Below are positions 1 to 8,593 of a stretch of 64,000 nt of DNA, one piece after another. A program made the translations under genes and the position numbers. The notes beneath the pieces were generated by a model, which was given only the letters and a program-made list of their open reading frames with translations, made no database searches and had not been told where the DNA came from. The number at the start of each line of letters is the position of its first letter. Positions within the stretch are counted from its first letter, which is position 1. The DNA is taken from assembly GCA_002342065.1 (NCBI GenBank), contig DDPF01000010.1, positions 310,001-374,000 on the forward strand, given 5' to 3'. This DNA is from Bacteroidetes bacterium UBA2475 (lineage in GTDB: Bacteria; Bacteroidota; Bacteroidia; B-17B0; Aurantibacillaceae).

Positions 1-299
1 CCATAACTGTATTTTATTTTAGCTGCGTATTGTACGGATTGTTTTTTCTTTAATTTTAAATCGGTAAATACACATTGCCCATTAGCATCGGTTGTAGCAT
101 GCGCAACCTCTTTACAATCGGAGGTAGCAGAAAATAAACCACCTTCAATTTTACTTTCTACAATTATTACCTCTGCATTGGCAATAGGCTCGCCCATAGC
201 ATAGTTATAAGCCTTAACGGTAATGCTGCTCTTTTTTTTACAAGTAATTAAAGTTAGAAGCGCACAACAGAGTGCTACATATTTAAATAGTTTTATCAA
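1..299 (-). CDS. Putative lipoprotein, N-terminal part (gene runs off the window)
   Basis: The minus strand is open from a TTG at 299 to the window edge, giving 99 codons. The frame is closed by a TAA directly before the TTG, and no ATG gives a signal peptide, so TTG is the best start. The protein begins with a short basic stretch and a hydrophobic core ending in LITC, a lipobox, followed by KKK, so export and lipidation at that Cys are likely. The mature part contains TTDANGQCVFTDL, which resembles the turn of carboxypeptidase-regulatory or Cna-B-like beta-sandwich domains. No enzyme motif is visible. The C-terminus lies outside the window, so the function is unknown. Confidence 0.6.
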   Translation of the reverse strand, partial: MIKLFKYVALCCALLTLITCKKKSSITVKAYNYAMGEPIANAEVIIVESKIEGGLFSATSDCKEVAHATTDANGQCVFTDLKLKKKQSVQYAAKIKYSY

Positions 300-340
300 T
301 TATTAAAAGTCGCTTTATTAAAGATAACAAAAAAGGGTCA

Positions 341-381
341 ACTTAGTGCTTTCTCAGTGTTCTCTGTACCTCAGTGGTAAA
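341..381. repeat. Short degenerate tandem motif (CTTAGTG / CTCAGTG / CTCAGTGG)
   Basis: Between two minus-strand genes lie roughly 11-base imperfect units: CTTAGTGCTTT, CTCAGTGTTCT and CTGTACCTCAGTGG. From memory, similar CTCTGTG/CTCAGTGG strings recur in intergenic DNA of many environmental bacteria. Here it lies upstream of the partial lipoprotein and just after the stop of the acyltransferase. No hairpin is evident. Confidence 0.4.
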
Positions 382-391
382 GAGTATACGG

Positions 392-1384
392 TTAAAGATC
401 TCCCACCATCAAATTACAACCCCTAACATCACTATTATCGTAACGGCCCATTAATTCTAATTTATTATTTTCGTTTATTTTTCCGAGGTCTTTAGTGGCG
501 ATGAATGAACATGAATTTACGTTCGCCAGGTCAATTACATTTATGCCACCTGTTTTATGATCTGTTCTAATTTTTAAAGGATCTTCAATTTCTCTTATTA
601 AAAATTTCATCCAGGGTGGAGAAGAAAATTCTTCGTTACCTAAACTGTAAGCCTGGCTTAATAACTCAGTCATGCCATACTCGCTGTGAATGTTATTTAT
701 CTTGAAGCCTGTTCTTAAATAAGCGTGTAGTTCCGATTTTAATAATTCTTTTCGCGTGCCTTTCATGCCACCGGTTTCCATCACAATAAAATTATCGTTC
801 AAGTGAATTCCCATATCACATAGATCCATTAAGGCATAAGAAACGCCAATTAAAATCACTTTTTGTTTGCTTTGTTTTAATTGTTCTATTTTTAAAATAA
901 GATCATCTATATCATCTAAAAAAAATCCACTCAACGGATGTTTTGAATCTTTAATTAATTTATCGCACATATAAACAAGCGACGAACCTTTGCGTTGTAA
1001 ATAATTAGGCAATAAAGCCAGGATACAAAATTCTGAAGGTTTACCGTAAAACAATTCAAATCCTTTCAAAAAACTTTTTTCATAGATCAAAATATCATTT
1101 ACAAAATGTGTGGCCGGAATTTGTGATGTAGTAGAACTGCTTGCAAACTGAATGGTATTTTGACTTATTGGAGAAGTTACAACCTGGTGCGTTTTAAAGA
1201 ATTCTATGGGCAAAAAAGGTATTTGCTCCAGTGTTTTAACATTGGCAGGATCTACTCCCAAAAGTTTTACCCATTGGCCATAAACAGGATTTTGCTTAAG
1301 CTGGAAGTTAAAAATACTTAAAGAAAGGGCTAAAAAGTCGCTTTCGGAGGCAATATCAAATATGTTCTTATCGTTATTAAACAA
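392..1384 (-). CDS. LuxE/PaaK-family acyl-protein synthetase-like acyltransferase
   Basis: A 330-residue protein resembling the LuxE acyl-protein synthetase branch of the adenylate-forming PaaK/LuxE superfamily. Visible landmarks are a Ser/Thr-rich loop SSSTTSQIPATHF near residue 85, which fits the phosphate-binding loop, SEYGMTELLSQAY near residue 235, like the motif before the adenylate site, and a C-terminal GRYDNSDVRGC. LuxE activates a fatty acid and passes it to a reductase, but no luxC or luxD lies nearby, so the substrate is unknown. In Bacteroidota such orphan genes are usually named acyl transferase. There is no signal peptide, so it is probably cytoplasmic. It is divergent from the lipoprotein at 1439 with a 54-base spacer. 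Confidence 0.7.
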   Translation of the reverse strand: MFNNDKNIFDIASESDFLALSLSIFNFQLKQNPVYGQWVKLLGVDPANVKTLEQIPFLPIEFFKTHQVVTSPISQNTIQFASSSTTSQIPATHFVNDILIYEKSFLKGFELFYGKPSEFCILALLPNYLQRKGSSLVYMCDKLIKDSKHPLSGFFLDDIDDLILKIEQLKQSKQKVILIGVSYALMDLCDMGIHLNDNFIVMETGGMKGTRKELLKSELHAYLRTGFKINNIHSEYGMTELLSQAYSLGNEEFSSPPWMKFLIREIEDPLKIRTDHKTGGINVIDLANVNSCSFIATKDLGKINENNKLELMGRYDNSDVRGCNLMVGDL

Positions 1385-1404
1385 GCTGTTTGGCTAGAAG
1401 GTAA

Positions 1405-1412
1405 TAATTTTG
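1405..1412 (+). promoter_or_regulatory. Candidate -7 element TAATTTTG upstream of the lipoprotein at 1439
   Basis: TAATTTTG matches the Bacteroidota -7 consensus TAnnTTTG in all fixed positions, 26 bases before the ATG. No TTTG is found at the usual distance upstream, so support is partial. Confidence 0.25.
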
Positions 1413-1438
1413 TAAATTTATGGATAGATTTTAGAAAG

Positions 1439-1918
1439 ATGCGTTTTATAGTAATTATATTTTTGATCTGCTTGTTTGGTTTTGCTTGTGTAAAAAGACC
1501 AAGTAAATCGCCGGAGCCAACTATTGAATTCATTGATTTTACTTCGTCCAAATCGAATGGTATCGATAAGGGTTCTATGGTATTAGGTTACGAAGATGGT
1601 GATGGGGATATTTTCAGAGAGGAATCAACGCCTTTACCAAACCTTATTATGAAGTTCTATTATTACAATAATGGCACGCATCAATTCACCGGTTTTTTTG
1701 ACACTAACATTTCTGATACTTTTAATATTGCAAAAATAATTACACAACCCGGCGATGGCTTTAAAGGAAAATCAATTAAAGGAGAAATTTACATTCCAAT
1801 GAATGAGTTCAGACCTGCAGATTCTATTAAAGTATTTAAGTATGTTATTTTTGCTATAGATGAAGAAGGACATACATCTAACACCGTTACTACACCACAG
1901 TTTACTGTTAACTATTAG
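1439..1918 (+). CDS. Small hypothetical lipoprotein
   Basis: A 159-residue protein with a textbook lipoprotein signal: MRF, a hydrophobic core and LFGFAC, with the Cys near residue 17. The mature part contains YEDGDGDIFRE followed by beta-rich sequence and ends with a DEEGHTSNTVTTPQF stretch, resembling small Ig-like envelope lipoproteins of Bacteroidota that carry a DGDGD-type acidic loop, possibly a calcium site. No catalytic motif is seen. It converges on the dehydrogenase gene, and the two overlap by 11 bases at their 3' ends. The exact function is unknown. Confidence 0.65.
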   Translation: MRFIVIIFLICLFGFACVKRPSKSPEPTIEFIDFTSSKSNGIDKGSMVLGYEDGDGDIFREESTPLPNLIMKFYYYNNGTHQFTGFFDTNISDTFNIAKIITQPGDGFKGKSIKGEIYIPMNEFRPADSIKVFKYVIFAIDEEGHTSNTVTTPQFTVNY

Positions 1919-2855
1919 GTTTTAAAACCTCTATCATTTTATCGGCAATTATTTTGCTCATTTTAAAATTACTTTCATGTGTCCAGCCACCAATATGCGG
2001 ACTCAAAATAACTTTATCAGAATTAATTAAATAATTTAAAGGCTCCGGAATTTCTTTATTCTCAATTTGCTCAAACGAAACACTCTCGTATTCTAAAACA
2101 TCCAAACAAGCACCTTTCACTTTCCCGCTTTTTAATGCAGTAACAAGGTCCGCTGTTTTAAGATTTTTACCTCGCGAAGTATTAATAATATAAATATCTT
2201 TTTTAAACTTATTTATAAATGCAGAGTTTACCATAAACTCTGTTTCGGTTGTTAAAGGCACATGCAAACTAACAATATCACACTCCTCGAAAAGTTTGCC
2301 TATTGTTGTTTCAGTTATAAGTTCATTACCAAAACCAGAGAGGTATTTATCGTAAACTAAAATAGTGCATTCAAAGCCTGTTAGTTTTTTCGCGAAGGCG
2401 CTACCCATTTTACCATAACCAATAATACCAATGGTTTTATCTTTTATTTCAAAACCCCTGTTCTCAGCGCGCAACCAAATTCCTTTTCTTACTTCTGTAT
2501 CTGCTTTTTTTAAATTTGTAAATAACATTAGCAACATCGCAATAGCATGTTCGCCAAGCGCATCCCTGTTACCTTCAGGTGCACTTACACAATTAATTTT
2601 TTTTACCGCGGCATAAGCAACATCAATATTTTCCATACCTGCCCCTACTCTGCCTATACATTTTAAATTAGGACAGTTATCCATAATTTCTTTTGTTATC
2701 TTAAACTTGCTTCTTATAACAAGCGCATCGTAAATTGGTAAAATGGAAATTAATTCTTCGGAACTTTTATTCCAGAACAGATCACACTCAAAGCCTGAAT
2801 TAATAAGCGTTTCGTGAAGAATGTCATGATTTGAATCGGCAAATAAAACCTTCAT
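1908..2855 (-). CDS. D-2-hydroxyacid dehydrogenase (phosphoglycerate-dehydrogenase-like)
   Basis: NAD-dependent D-isomer-specific 2-hydroxyacid dehydrogenase. The Rossmann signature TIGIIGYGKMGSAFAKKL is clear, as are the family blocks VSLHVPLTTET, NTSRG, an acidic catalytic site in LDVLEYE and the catalytic His in SPHIGGWTHES. I use the start at 2855 (MKVLFADSN) rather than an upstream ATG at 2879, because homologues begin with this beta strand. At 315 residues it lacks the C-terminal ACT domain of classical SerA. It may make 3-phosphohydroxypyruvate for serine synthesis or act on another 2-hydroxyacid. No serC or serB is adjacent, so the substrate cannot be fixed from context. Confidence 0.8.
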   Translation of the reverse strand: MKVLFADSNHDILHETLINSGFECDLFWNKSSEELISILPIYDALVIRSKFKITKEIMDNCPNLKCIGRVGAGMENIDVAYAAVKKINCVSAPEGNRDALGEHAIAMLLMLFTNLKKADTEVRKGIWLRAENRGFEIKDKTIGIIGYGKMGSAFAKKLTGFECTILVYDKYLSGFGNELITETTIGKLFEECDIVSLHVPLTTETEFMVNSAFINKFKKDIYIINTSRGKNLKTADLVTALKSGKVKGACLDVLEYESVSFEQIENKEIPEPLNYLINSDKVILSPHIGGWTHESNFKMSKIIADKMIEVLKPNS

Positions 2856-3175
2856 AAATTGGATACTAAAATTAATCAAAATTCAAACAAAATTATTCTT
2901 AAAAACTTTAATCCCTTGGAAATGAACCGTAATAAACAATTAACAATTCCCTAACAGAGGTCTTGTTAAGAAGTGCTTTTTGGAATTATGAACAAAGATG
3001 ATAGCCTGAAAGCATTGATTTTATTGGGCTTACACATGGAAACAATATTTATGCACAAGTTATGAATATAACTGAGGGTTTCGTAAATTTAAGATGAAGC
3101 AATTTTTCGCACATTTGCCTCCCCCCTACAGTTTAGCTTTTAAAGGATATAGGGAGATAAAATAGTTACTTTAAC

Positions 3176-4756
3176 ATGAATCAAGATAATCAAAATAAGA
3201 CCCGTAAACGCATATTTACAAACCCTTCTACCGGTACAAATGAGATAGGAAAACTTCCTCCTCAGGCAGTAGAATTAGAAGAAGCTGTGCTTGGTGCTAT
3301 GCTTTTAGAGAGAGAAGCCTTAAGTACCGTAATTGATATTTTAAGTCCTGAAGCTTTTTACAAAGAGCAAAATGGCCGGGTATTTGCTGCCATGGTTGCT
3401 TTATTTAACCGCTCCGAGCCGGTTGATATTTTAACCGTAACGCAGGAATTAAAGCGTACTGGAGAACTGGAAGTTGTTGGTGGTGCTTATTATGTTTCTG
3501 CTTTAACTAACCGTATAGCTTCTTCTGCAAATATCGAATTTCACTCGCGTATTGTTGCGCAAAAATATTTACAGCGCGAATTAATTCGCCTGAGCACTGA
3601 AACTATTAAAGTTGCTTATGAAGACAGTACTGATGTTTTTGAATTACTTGACGAAACAACAAAAAATATTTTCGAGATCTTAGATTCTAACGTGCGTAAA
3701 CAGCACGATAAGATGAGTACCTTAATTGCAAAAGCTATTACAGAGATTGAAGCTGCTGCCAATCAAACAGATGGCCTCTCCGGTGTACCAAGCGGCTTTA
3801 CAGCAATGGATCGTATCACCGGTGGATGGCAAAAATCTGATCTTTTAATTTTAGCTGCAAGGCCGGGTATGGGTAAAACGGCATTCGTAGTTTCTATGGC
3901 AAAAAATGCGGCGGTTGATTTTAATAAACCTGTGGCTATTTTTTCTTTAGAGATGAGTAGTTTGCAATTAGTAAAACGTTTGATCTCGAGTGAAACGGAA
4001 ATTTCGCAAGACAAAATTTTAAAAGGAAATTTAGATAATCACGAATTTGTTCAGTTAAATGAACGTATAAAAAAATTAGCTGTAGCACCTTTATTTATTG
4101 ATGATACTCCTGCTCTTTCTATTTTTGAATTACGCGCAAAGGCACGCCGTTTAAAAGAGAACCAAAAAGTAGAACTAATTATTATTGACTACTTGCAATT
4201 AATGAGTGGCGGACCTGATGGAAAAGGAAATCGTGAACAAGAGATCAGTCAGATCTCTCGTGGTTTAAAAAGTTTAGCAAAAGAATTAGAGATCCCTATT
4301 ATAGCACTTTCGCAATTAAGTCGTCAGGTTGAGAACAGACCGGGAGGCAGTAAACGCCCTCAGTTAAGTGATCTCCGTGAATCTGGTGCTATTGAGCAGG
4401 ATGCCGATATGGTAATGTTTATTTACAGACCCGAGTATTATGGTTTGGAAGTAGATGAGAATAACGAACCTACGCGTGGACGCGCAGAAGTTATTATAGC
4501 CAAGAACAGACATGGCGCTTTAGAGACCGTTAAACTTCGTTTTATTGGCCAATACGCTAAGTTTGCTGATCTTGATTATACAGAAGGGCAAGACATTATT
4601 TACGGACAAAATAATCCTGGTCCACTACAACAGAATACCGATTTTTTAACTTCAGGAACTAAAACTGTAGCTTCAAAAAATTGGGATAAAACAGATGAAT
4701 CAAGTACCGATATCGTAAAACGTAACGATATAGAGGATTTTGAGCCTCCGTTTTAG
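3176..4756 (+). CDS. dnaB: Replicative DNA helicase DnaB
   Basis: A 526-residue replicative helicase that unwinds DNA ahead of the replisome as a hexamer. The N-terminal helical domain begins at LPPQAVELEEAVLGAML (about residue 27). The RecA-like C-terminal domain has Walker A ARPGMGKTAF (about 228-237), Walker B IIIDYLQLM and the arginine-finger region LSDLRESGAIEQDADMVMF. The last 50 or so residues form a poorly conserved acidic tail that makes it longer than the E. coli enzyme. No intein interrupts the ATPase motifs. It stands alone: the 320-base upstream gap contains only weak promoter-like sequence and one DnaA-box-like 9-mer. Confidence 0.95.
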   Translation: MNQDNQNKTRKRIFTNPSTGTNEIGKLPPQAVELEEAVLGAMLLEREALSTVIDILSPEAFYKEQNGRVFAAMVALFNRSEPVDILTVTQELKRTGELEVVGGAYYVSALTNRIASSANIEFHSRIVAQKYLQRELIRLSTETIKVAYEDSTDVFELLDETTKNIFEILDSNVRKQHDKMSTLIAKAITEIEAAANQTDGLSGVPSGFTAMDRITGGWQKSDLLILAARPGMGKTAFVVSMAKNAAVDFNKPVAIFSLEMSSLQLVKRLISSETEISQDKILKGNLDNHEFVQLNERIKKLAVAPLFIDDTPALSIFELRAKARRLKENQKVELIIIDYLQLMSGGPDGKGNREQEISQISRGLKSLAKELEIPIIALSQLSRQVENRPGGSKRPQLSDLRESGAIEQDADMVMFIYRPEYYGLEVDENNEPTRGRAEVIIAKNRHGALETVKLRFIGQYAKFADLDYTEGQDIIYGQNNPGPLQQNTDFLTSGTKTVASKNWDKTDESSTDIVKRNDIEDFEPPF

Positions 4757-4787
4757 GATATTATTGTCCTTTGATCGATAAAATATA

Positions 4788-4819
4788 TTTCCACCCATCT
4801 GTTTATTTTTATAAATTAG
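4788..4819 (+). promoter_or_regulatory. Candidate promoter for the glycan gene block
   Basis: TTTC, a 20-base spacer, then TAAATTAG: one mismatch in each element against TTTG/TAnnTTTG. The -7-like box ends five bases before the ATG at 4824, which would make the mRNA leaderless or nearly so. The call is weak alone, but the geometry repeats at 8559-8590. Confidence 0.25.
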
Positions 4820-4823
4820 CAGA

Positions 4824-5231
4824 ATGGATTCTCCTTATTTAATTGAGTTTAAAAAACTAGGTGCCAGTGGTATAGGCTATATTTCTGTTAACGAAAATAT
4901 AGAACATATCCCTTTTAAAGTTGAGCGCGTATTTTGGACCTATTTTACACCTGAAGATGTTGTTAGAGGAAGGCATGCGCATTATAAAACCGAACAGGTT
5001 TTAATTGCTGTTGCGGGTAGAATTGTGGTTAATCTTGAATTACCTAACGGAGAAAAGCAGATATATACTTTAGATAAACCAAATGTTGGTTTATATGTTC
5101 CCGCAAATTGCTGGCACACCATGCAATACTCTCATTCTTCCGTTCAATTAGCTTTTGCCAGTACTCAATATGCAGAAAGTGATTACATAAGGAATTATGA
5201 TGATTTTAAAACTTATTATTCTAAAAAATAA
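4824..5231 (+). CDS. FdtA/QdtA-type sugar 3,4-ketoisomerase (WxcM-like cupin)
   Basis: A 135-residue single-cupin protein of the FdtA/QdtA/WxcM-like family, which converts dTDP-4-keto-6-deoxyglucose to the 3-keto isomer on the way to amino-sugars such as dTDP-Fuc3NAc or Qui3NAc. The active-site His pair is visible in RGRHAH (His51, His53), with cupin strands ending in YVPANCWHTMQY. It is the first gene of a tight plus-strand block, with the next gene starting at the base after its stop. The expected partner aminotransferase (FdtB) and rmlA/rmlB are not in this window, so the pathway must be completed elsewhere, or the enzyme serves another nucleotide sugar. Confidence 0.8.
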   Translation: MDSPYLIEFKKLGASGIGYISVNENIEHIPFKVERVFWTYFTPEDVVRGRHAHYKTEQVLIAVAGRIVVNLELPNGEKQIYTLDKPNVGLYVPANCWHTMQYSHSSVQLAFASTQYAESDYIRNYDDFKTYYSKK

Positions 5232-5963
5232 ATGAAACCAAATAAAGAACTTACTTTTGACGATTTCAAAAAAATGGCTGCCAGTAAGGATCTGTCGGCA
5301 TCAGAGAAGATAGGTTTCCCTGATTCATATCGTAAAGGCTTTTCGAAAATAATATTAAATGATATTAATTCGAAGTTAGCGATCTCTACTACAAAAAATA
5401 AAACGATCATTGATATTGGTTCCGGATGTGATGAGTTAACTTTTGAATTGATAGATATTTGTAAAAAAAATGATCACACGCTTGTGCTTATCGACTCAGA
5501 AGAAATGCTCGAGTCATTACCTTCTTCAGATAAAATAATAAAATTACCAGGAAAGTTTCCTTTCAAAGATGAGAGCCTTGATAAATATTTAAATAAAGCA
5601 GATTATATTTTATGCTACAGCGTTATTTTTTATGTCTTTGCAAATGATAATCTATACGATTTTATTCATCAGGCTGTAAACTTTTTAAAACCGGGTGGTA
5701 GTTTGTTAATTGGCGATATTCCTAACATTGACAAACGCGATCGTTTTTTAAATTCAGAAGAAGGTAAAAAATTTCAGCAACAAAACACTTCAGTTAAAGG
5801 TGCAACAAACCATGAGAACCGCGATCAAAAAATGGATGATGCCATTGTTTTTGCGATCCTTACACGACTAAGACGCTTTGGTTGCGAAACCTATCTCTTA
5901 CCTCAAAGCTCTGATCTACCGATGAGCAACAGGCGTGAAGATATTTTAATTATAAAAAGATAG
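5232..5963 (+). CDS. Class I SAM-dependent methyltransferase
   Basis: A 243-residue methyltransferase. SAM-binding motif I is TIIDIGSGCDELTFEL (about residues 59-74), the acidic residue after strand beta2 is in LVLIDSEEM, and the post-motif NFLKPGGSLLIGDI is typical of class I enzymes. The start codon directly follows the FdtA-like stop, so translation is probably coupled. From context it may methylate a sugar or sugar nucleotide in glycan assembly; the sequence does not show the substrate. No membrane segment or signal peptide. Confidence 0.7.
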   Translation: MKPNKELTFDDFKKMAASKDLSASEKIGFPDSYRKGFSKIILNDINSKLAISTTKNKTIIDIGSGCDELTFELIDICKKNDHTLVLIDSEEMLESLPSSDKIIKLPGKFPFKDESLDKYLNKADYILCYSVIFYVFANDNLYDFIHQAVNFLKPGGSLLIGDIPNIDKRDRFLNSEEGKKFQQQNTSVKGATNHENRDQKMDDAIVFAILTRLRRFGCETYLLPQSSDLPMSNRREDILIIKR

Positions 5964-5964
5964 T

Positions 5965-6642
5965 ATGAAAAAAAATAAAAAATTAGTTTTATTTGGAGAT
6001 AGCGCTTTTGCAGAAGTTGCTTACGAACTCTTTTCGCACGATAGTGAATATGAAGTTGTAGCTTTTACCGTGTCAAAACAATACATTACTAAAACTGAAT
6101 TATTTGGATTGCCTATAGTAGCTTTTGAAGAAATAGATAAATTATATCCTCCCGATAAATTTGAAATGCACATTGCTTTAGTTTACAATACACTAAACAG
6201 GAACAGGGAAAAATTTTATAATGAAGCGAAAGCAAAAAAATACACACTCGCCAATTACGTTAGCTCAAGAGCATTTGTTTGGCAAAATGTAACTATGGGC
6301 GATAATGTATTTATTTTTGAAGACAACACCATTCAACCATTTGTTAAGATGGGTTCAAATATTGTTTTATGGAGCGGTAATCACATTGGTCATCATTCTG
6401 TTTTAGGCGATCATCTTTTTATATCCTCGCATGTTGTTATTAGCGGTTTTTGTACTGTTGGCGATTATTGTTTTATGGGTGTAAACTCTACAGTTGGCAA
6501 TAACATTAATATTGGCAAAGATTGTTTAATTGGCGCAGGTTGCCTTGTAGTAAAAGATACAGGAGATGGCAAGTTATATAAAGGCACACCTTCAAAAGCT
6601 GATGAACTTAGTATCTACGAAAAATTTAATATCAAGAATTGA
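5965..6642 (+). CDS. NeuD/PglD-like hexapeptide-repeat sugar O/N-acyltransferase
   Basis: A 225-residue protein with an N-terminal small Rossmann-like domain (KLVLFGDSAFAEVAYEL) and a C-terminal left-handed beta-helix built from hexapeptide repeats (VTMGDNVFIF, NIVLWSGNHIGHHSVLG, CTVGDYCFMG, INIGKDCLIG). This is the architecture of PglD/NeuD acetyltransferases. The NHIGHHS segment probably carries the catalytic His. It would transfer an acetyl group from acetyl-CoA to a (UDP/dTDP-)sugar. Being next to the FdtA-like gene makes an FdtC-type role possible, but NeuD-like O-acetylation fits equally well. It follows the methyltransferase by one base. Confidence 0.75.
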   Translation: MKKNKKLVLFGDSAFAEVAYELFSHDSEYEVVAFTVSKQYITKTELFGLPIVAFEEIDKLYPPDKFEMHIALVYNTLNRNREKFYNEAKAKKYTLANYVSSRAFVWQNVTMGDNVFIFEDNTIQPFVKMGSNIVLWSGNHIGHHSVLGDHLFISSHVVISGFCTVGDYCFMGVNSTVGNNINIGKDCLIGAGCLVVKDTGDGKLYKGTPSKADELSIYEKFNIKN

Positions 6643-6651
6643 TCCCATAAA

Positions 6652-7569
6652 ATGAAGTGGATTAAAAAAGGCAGAATTTTTGAACCTAAAGGTGAATTTA
6701 CATGGATGCAAAAATATGGCATATTGCCAACACCATGTTATCTTGAAAAAGAAAACCTTATCAGGATCTATTTTGCAACTTCATCAACAGATAATATTGG
6801 CAAAATTACTTTTTTAGATGTTGATGCAAATGATCCATCAAAAATAATTAATCCACCAAAACAAATTATTTTATCAGAAGGTGAGAACGGTACCTTTGAT
6901 GATTGTGGCGTTAATCCAAGCAGCGTAGTAACTCACAACAACCAGAAATTTTTATACTATGTTGGCTACCAAAGATCTTTTAAAACGCCCTTTTCACTTT
7001 TTCCCGGATTGGCAATCGCCGAAAACTCAAATGATTTTTCGCGTTTAAAAAAAGTTCCGGTTATAGATAGATCTGAAAAATATCCTTATTCGTTGGCAGC
7101 GCCATTTGTGATCTTCGATAATTCTAAATTTAAAATGTGGCTTTGGATCGCTACCAAATGGGAAAAAGTAAATGGGAAAGATTATTTAAGCGCGAATATT
7201 GGTTATGCAGAATCGGATGATGGCATTACCTGGAAAATGATCAAGGATGATTGTATTACCATCAACCCACAAACAGAATTCTCTGTAGGGCGACCATGGG
7301 TAGTTAAGGTCGATACTGAAAAATATCAAATGTTCTATTCAGTAAGATATATTGATAAGCTATACCGATTGGGTTATGCAGAATCTAAAGATGGTTTAAA
7401 CTGGACGCGAAAGGATAATGAAATTGGTATTGACGTATCAACAAACGGCTGGGATAGTGAGATGATCTGTTATCCGGCGGTATTAAATGTAAAGAACAAA
7501 ACTTATTTATTTTATAACGGCAACAATAACGGCGCAAGCGGTTTTGGTTATGCAGAATTAGAGAACTAA
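6652..7569 (+). CDS. Five-bladed beta-propeller glycosidase-like protein
   Basis: A 305-residue protein with repeated GYAESDDGITW and GYAESKDGLNWTR blade motifs and SVGRPWVVK, typical of the five-bladed beta-propeller fold shared by GH32/43/62/68/130 enzymes. There is no signal peptide, so it should act in the cytoplasm, unlike secreted polysaccharidases. Close relatives in surface-glycan clusters are usually annotated only by fold. A phosphorylase-like (GH130) or purely binding role is possible. Its stop overlaps the next start (TAATG). I cannot assign catalytic acids with confidence. Confidence 0.6.
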   Translation: MKWIKKGRIFEPKGEFTWMQKYGILPTPCYLEKENLIRIYFATSSTDNIGKITFLDVDANDPSKIINPPKQIILSEGENGTFDDCGVNPSSVVTHNNQKFLYYVGYQRSFKTPFSLFPGLAIAENSNDFSRLKKVPVIDRSEKYPYSLAAPFVIFDNSKFKMWLWIATKWEKVNGKDYLSANIGYAESDDGITWKMIKDDCITINPQTEFSVGRPWVVKVDTEKYQMFYSVRYIDKLYRLGYAESKDGLNWTRKDNEIGIDVSTNGWDSEMICYPAVLNVKNKTYLFYNGNNNGASGFGYAELEN

Positions 7570-8540
7570 TGTTAGTAGAAGTAAAACCTTATACACCAGA
7601 AAATTCAGAGGCCTGGAATAATTTTATCGCAGAAGCAGATAACAGTAATTTTTTGTTTAGCAGAAATTTTATGGATTACCATAGCGACCGGTTCACTGAT
7701 TGTTCTGTCATGCTTTTCGAAGAAAATATTTTGATAGGAGTTTTTCCTGCAAATAAAAAAGATAGTACAGTTTATAGTCACCAGGGACTTACATACGGCG
7801 GCTTAATTTTGAAAGAACGACGTAATGAAAAAAAATTATTGCTTTACTATTACGAATTATTTAAATATTACCATACAAACGGATCGTCTGAGATCGTTTA
7901 TAAACCAATTCCTAATTATATCTCTAAAACAGTAAATGATCTTGAGCATTTTATTTTAAATATGCTGAAAGCCGAAGTAATTAAAGTAGATACTGCTTTT
8001 ATTCTTGATTGTAAAAGCGAATTAAAATTTCAGGAGCGAAGAAAAAGAAGCATTAAAAAAGGTATAAAAGCCAATACTGAAGTTAGATACGATAATGATC
8101 TTGATGGTTTCTGGAATAAAATTCTTGAACCAAACCTAAGAGATAAATTTGGCACAAAGCCTGTTCATTCACTTGCTGAAATAAAATTATTACATGAGCG
8201 TTTTCCGGACAAGATAAAGCAAGCTAATGCTTATATAAATAATGAGATCGTAGCAGGGGTTACTTTATTTGAATTTGATACTGCTGTTCATTGTCAGTAT
8301 ATTTCATCAAATGATTTCGGACGTGATTCTGGAGCTATTGATCTTTTATTTGAGAACCTGATCAATATTTATAAAGAAAAAACCGCTTACTTCAGTTTAG
8401 GTACCGCTAATAATGAAGGTAACGACCTAAACCTTGGTTTATGTGATTGGAAAGAAGGCTGGGGTTCAAAAATATGGGCTCATTTTCATTATAAATTTAG
8501 CCTTGAAAATTTAAAAAATTTAGAACGCTTTACGCTCTAA
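7569..8540 (+). CDS. FemAB/GNAT-like acyltransferase
   Basis: A 323-residue protein of the FemAB-like branch of the GNAT superfamily. It has NFLFSRNFMDYHSDRF near the N-terminus, a basic linker ERRKRSIKKGIK around residue 157, and a second GNAT half with AYINNEIVAGVTLFEF and HCQYISSNDFGRDSGAIDLL. FemAB proteins transfer amino acids from aminoacyl-tRNA to lipid II or a glycan; relatives in polysaccharide loci acylate sugars. It overlaps the preceding gene by one base and closes the first sub-operon, since a promoter follows at 8559. The exact donor and acceptor are unknown. Confidence 0.65.
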   Translation: MLVEVKPYTPENSEAWNNFIAEADNSNFLFSRNFMDYHSDRFTDCSVMLFEENILIGVFPANKKDSTVYSHQGLTYGGLILKERRNEKKLLLYYYELFKYYHTNGSSEIVYKPIPNYISKTVNDLEHFILNMLKAEVIKVDTAFILDCKSELKFQERRKRSIKKGIKANTEVRYDNDLDGFWNKILEPNLRDKFGTKPVHSLAEIKLLHERFPDKIKQANAYINNEIVAGVTLFEFDTAVHCQYISSNDFGRDSGAIDLLFENLINIYKEKTAYFSLGTANNEGNDLNLGLCDWKEGWGSKIWAHFHYKFSLENLKNLERFTL

Positions 8541-8558
8541 ACGCCCTGATATGGCTAA

Positions 8559-8590
8559 TTTGTGTTTTTTACCTTAATTTGTTAAATTTG
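8559..8590 (+). promoter_or_regulatory. Bacteroidota-type promoter TTTG-N20-TAAATTTG
   Basis: TTTG at 8559-8562 and TAAATTTG at 8583-8590 match both boxes exactly with a 20-base spacer. The box ends four bases before the ATG at 8594, so the predicted transcript starts at or within a few bases of the start codon. This supports ATG 8594 rather than the TTG at 8579, which would lie upstream of the transcription start. Confidence 0.6.
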
Positions 8591-8593
8591 TTT

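Noticed and set aside
3049..3057. TTATGCACA, a DnaA-box-like 9-mer upstream of dnaB
   Set aside because: Only one copy was found in the gap and there is no AT-rich unwinding element or dnaA gene, so it does not support a replication origin.
2988..3065. 25-codon reading frame in the gap before dnaB
   Set aside because: Too short, no recognisable start context and no resemblance to a leader peptide; chance in AT-rich DNA is likely.
8579..8593. TTG start 15 bases upstream of the PhyH start
   Set aside because: It overlaps the -7 promoter box, so it would lie before the transcription start.
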